Source of the DNA: Pedobacter psychrotolerans
Lineage (GTDB): Bacteria > Bacteroidota > Bacteroidia > Sphingobacteriales > Sphingobacteriaceae
Assembly: GCF_004340665.1 (NCBI RefSeq)
Contig: NZ_SLWO01000009.1
Span: 62,001-126,000, forward strand
Direction of reading: 5' to 3'
Length of the DNA: 64,000 nt
A model generated the notes under the pieces. It worked only from the letters and a program-made list of their open reading frames with translations. It searched no databases and was not told the origin of the DNA. Position 1 is the first letter of the stretch; every line of letters begins with the position of its first letter. Below are positions 62,045-64,000 of this stretch, piece by piece. The position numbers and the translations under genes were made by a program.

Positions 62045-63208
62045 ATGAAACCGCTTGAAGATTATTTAATTATCGATTTCAGTCAGTTCCTTTCAGGACC
62101 GTCTGCAAGCTTGCGTTTAGCCGATATGGGTGCCCGTGTCATCAAAATTGAACGTTCAGGTATCGGCGATATTTGCCGTACACTTTACACCTCCAACCTG
62201 ATTATGAATGGCGAATCGTCTGTTTTTCATGCCATCAATAGAAATAAAGAAAGTTTTGAAGTCGATTTAAAGAACGAGGCAGATTGTGAAATGGTTCGCG
62301 AGCTGCTTAAAAAAGCAGATGTAATGATCCATAACTTTCGTCCGGGTGTGATGGAGCGCTTAGGTTTTGATTATCAATCGGTAATCGCATTAAATCCCAC
62401 CATAATTTATGGCGAAATATCTGGCTACGGAACGGAAGGCGAATGGCGAAACAAACCTGGTCAGGATTTGCTTTTACAATCGGTTACTGGTTTAACATCT
62501 CTTACCGGCAATGCCGACAGCGGACCAGTGGCAATGGGATTATCTATTGTAGATATGCTGGCAGGTGCCCATTTAGCACAAGGTTTATTGGCCTGTCTTT
62601 ACCGCAAGGCGATCAAAAATGAAGGTGGTTTTGTGCAGGTAAGCATGATGGAATCGGCTTATGATTTCCAGTTTGAAACGATCACAACTTTTATGAATGA
62701 TGGGGGAGAATTGCCTCAACGATCAGAAAAGAATAATGCAAATGCTTATCTGGGTGCACCTTATGGGATTTATCAAACCGAAAATGGATACCTGGCATTG
62801 GCGATGGGTTCTATTCCACAGCTCGGTAATTTGCTGGGATGCGATAAACTTTTGGATTATGAAGCGATCGAAGAAGCATTCGACAAACGGGATGAGATTA
62901 AAGCAATTTTAGCAGATCACTTAAGCACAGAAACAACAGAAACATGGCTTTCAAGGCTAGAACCTGCAGATATTTGGTGTGCAGATGTGTTAAATTGGAA
63001 TGCATTAATGGATCATGATGGCTTCAAAGTGTTGAATATGATTCAGGAAGTGGAGATGATTGATGGTTATCGATATAAAACTACCAGATGTCCGATTCGG
63101 ATTGATGGAGAATTATTAACTTCGACAAAAGGTTCTCCAAAACTGGGCCAGGACAACGAGCGCATTATAAAAGAATTTATTACACAGAAAACTACTGCAA
63201 ATGTCTAA
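62045..63208 (+). CDS. CaiB/BaiF-family (class III) CoA-transferase, paralogue
   Basis: The 387-residue protein is closely related to the preceding one: LEDYLIIDFSQFLSGPSASL, GARVIKIERSGIGDICR, INRNKESFEVDLKNEADCE, DVMIHNFRPGVMERLGFDY and PGQDLLLQSVTGL with catalytic D141. The pair looks like a tandem duplication that has diverged, since about half of the residues differ outside the motifs. The two may form a heteromer or act on different acids. The stop overlaps the next start by 8 bp (ATG at 63201, TAA at 63206-63208), so it is coupled to an SBP-fold gene in the mirror order of the first pair. No signal peptide is present. Confidence 0.92.
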   Translation: MKPLEDYLIIDFSQFLSGPSASLRLADMGARVIKIERSGIGDICRTLYTSNLIMNGESSVFHAINRNKESFEVDLKNEADCEMVRELLKKADVMIHNFRPGVMERLGFDYQSVIALNPTIIYGEISGYGTEGEWRNKPGQDLLLQSVTGLTSLTGNADSGPVAMGLSIVDMLAGAHLAQGLLACLYRKAIKNEGGFVQVSMMESAYDFQFETITTFMNDGGELPQRSEKNNANAYLGAPYGIYQTENGYLALAMGSIPQLGNLLGCDKLLDYEAIEEAFDKRDEIKAILADHLSTETTETWLSRLEPADIWCADVLNWNALMDHDGFKVLNMIQEVEMIDGYRYKTTRCPIRIDGELLTSTKGSPKLGQDNERIIKEFITQKTTANV

Positions 63209-64000
63209 CCAAGCCGATACTTTTAGAATAGCTGTACGTAAATTCGGTCCTTTTGAAACTGCGATGCAGAAATTCTGGGATCAATACTGTGCAATTTCCG
63301 GCTGTGATCTGAAATTAGAAATGGTTATCATGGATTTGCATGAACTTTACGAGAGCACTATTACCCATAAAGGTTTAGCAAATGGCGATTTTGATATTGC
63401 CCATATCAATACCGATTGGGTTTACGAAGGATATTTGAACAATGCTTTCGAATTACTCAATCCCTATATCAATACTAAAAAGCCCGTAGATTTTCCAAAT
63501 GGATGGAGTAAATCGCTTTTATCGCTGCAACGTTTCGGATGGGAAGTGGTCGGTTTACCATTTCACGATGGACCAGAATGCTTGATCTATAGAACAGATT
63601 TGTTCGAAAGTGAGACTGAAAAAGCCAACTATTTACAGCAATTCGGAAAAGCCCTGGAAGTACCCAAAACATGGGAAGATTTTCATCAGGTAGCACATTT
63701 TTTCAATCGCCCTGCAGATCATTTGTACGGAAGTATTTTTGCCTGTTATCCCGATGGACATAATACCGTTTTTGATTTTTGCCTACAACTTTGGACAAGA
63801 GGAGGTACCCTGGTTGATCAATCAGGGAATATTCAGATTCATTCGCAAGCTGCTGTAGATGGATTAGATTTTTACCGGATTATGGTAAATGATGAAACTG
63901 CTGTTCACCCAAAATCTGCAGCGTTCGACTCTGTTCTGGCAGGAATTGCTTTCTCACAGGGCGAAGCCGCTATGATGATTAACTGGTTTGGTTTTGCTGC
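63201..64000 (+). CDS. Substrate-binding-protein-fold protein without signal peptide (cut by window end)
   Basis: The ORF starts at ATG 63201 within the end of the CoA-transferase gene and runs open to the window edge (about 266 residues). It begins MSNQADTFRIAVRKFGPFET, with no signal peptide. The segments FDIAHINTDWVYEGYLNNAF, VVGLPFHDGPECLIYRTDLF, VPKTWEDFHQVAHFF and LAGIAFSQGEAAMMINWFGF are those of an SBP_bac_1-type sugar-binding protein; the GEAAM segment is a standard late motif. It shares fold but little plain identity with the protein at 59623. Both are coupled to CoA-transferases and both appear cytoplasmic. The rest of the gene and any permease lie beyond the window. Confidence 0.72.
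   Translation, partial: MSNQADTFRIAVRKFGPFETAMQKFWDQYCAISGCDLKLEMVIMDLHELYESTITHKGLANGDFDIAHINTDWVYEGYLNNAFELLNPYINTKKPVDFPNGWSKSLLSLQRFGWEVVGLPFHDGPECLIYRTDLFESETEKANYLQQFGKALEVPKTWEDFHQVAHFFNRPADHLYGSIFACYPDGHNTVFDFCLQLWTRGGTLVDQSGNIQIHSQAAVDGLDFYRIMVNDETAVHPKSAAFDSVLAGIAFSQGEAAMMINWFGFA

Overview
The window looks like a chromosomal piece of a Bacteroidota genome, most likely Pedobacter or a close relative in the Sphingobacteriaceae. Supporting signs are a SusC/SusD pair, many secreted glycoside hydrolases, TAnnTTTG-type -7 boxes, A-rich ribosome-binding regions, and dense families of short palindromic intergenic repeats (CGTCATTGCGAGG..CGAAGCAATCT and relatives). No phage, insertion sequence, rRNA, tRNA or CRISPR was seen.

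Layout. (1) 1-1007, minus strand: the start of a fumarylacetoacetate-hydrolase-family gene and an SDR dehydrogenase. This pair matches the last two steps of the non-phosphorylated L-rhamnose/L-fucose (diketo-hydrolase) route. (2) 1390-13943, plus: a tightly packed run of five secreted glycosidases: a GH67N-like alpha-uronidase candidate, a six-hairpin (MGH1-like) enzyme, a GH28 polygalacturonase, GH95, and a GH2 with a malectin domain. (3) 14109-22503: a DUF3826 protein, the only SusC/SusD pair, and a PL1 pectate lyase. The SusC and PL1 genes share a 25-bp upstream box, a leader motif and matching 12-codon leader ORFs. (4) 22504-23618: a 7-unit tandem array of a ~141-bp palindromic repeat abutting the next gene. 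(5) 23619-46303: a beta-helix/TIM-barrel fusion, an apiosidase-like (GH140-type) lipoprotein, GH43, two sialidase-fold proteins, an SGNH acetylesterase, GH2, GH78, a second DUF3826, an STN-esterase fusion, a secreted TIM-barrel isomerase-like protein and a GH141-like beta-helix fused to a mutarotase-like domain. (6) 46410-51563: a Gfo/Idh/MocA oxidoreductase, an SSS-type sodium:solute symporter and a GH78-like enzyme. (7) 51731-59147: an IclR regulator (minus) divergent from a GH78, propeller glycosidase and GH2 run. (8) 59623-64000: two pairs of a substrate-binding-protein-fold protein without signal peptide and a CaiB/BaiF CoA-transferase, the second pair cut by the window end.

How the genes fit together: secreted polygalacturonase, pectate lyase, rhamnosidases, galactosidases, fucosidase/galactosidase and apiosidase-like enzymes point to breakdown of rhamnogalacturonan-type pectin, possibly including RG-II-like side chains. 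SusCD would import oligosaccharides, the SSS symporter would carry a released sugar or acid across the inner membrane, and the SDR/FAH pair would finish 6-deoxysugar catabolism. The CoA-transferase/SBP module is the least explained part and the best candidate for an undescribed system.

A second theme is repeat traffic. Palindromic repeats sit in many intergenic gaps and also intrude into coding sequence at several gene starts, one stop, and directly behind one signal peptide. Assignments rest on reading motifs only; no database search was possible.
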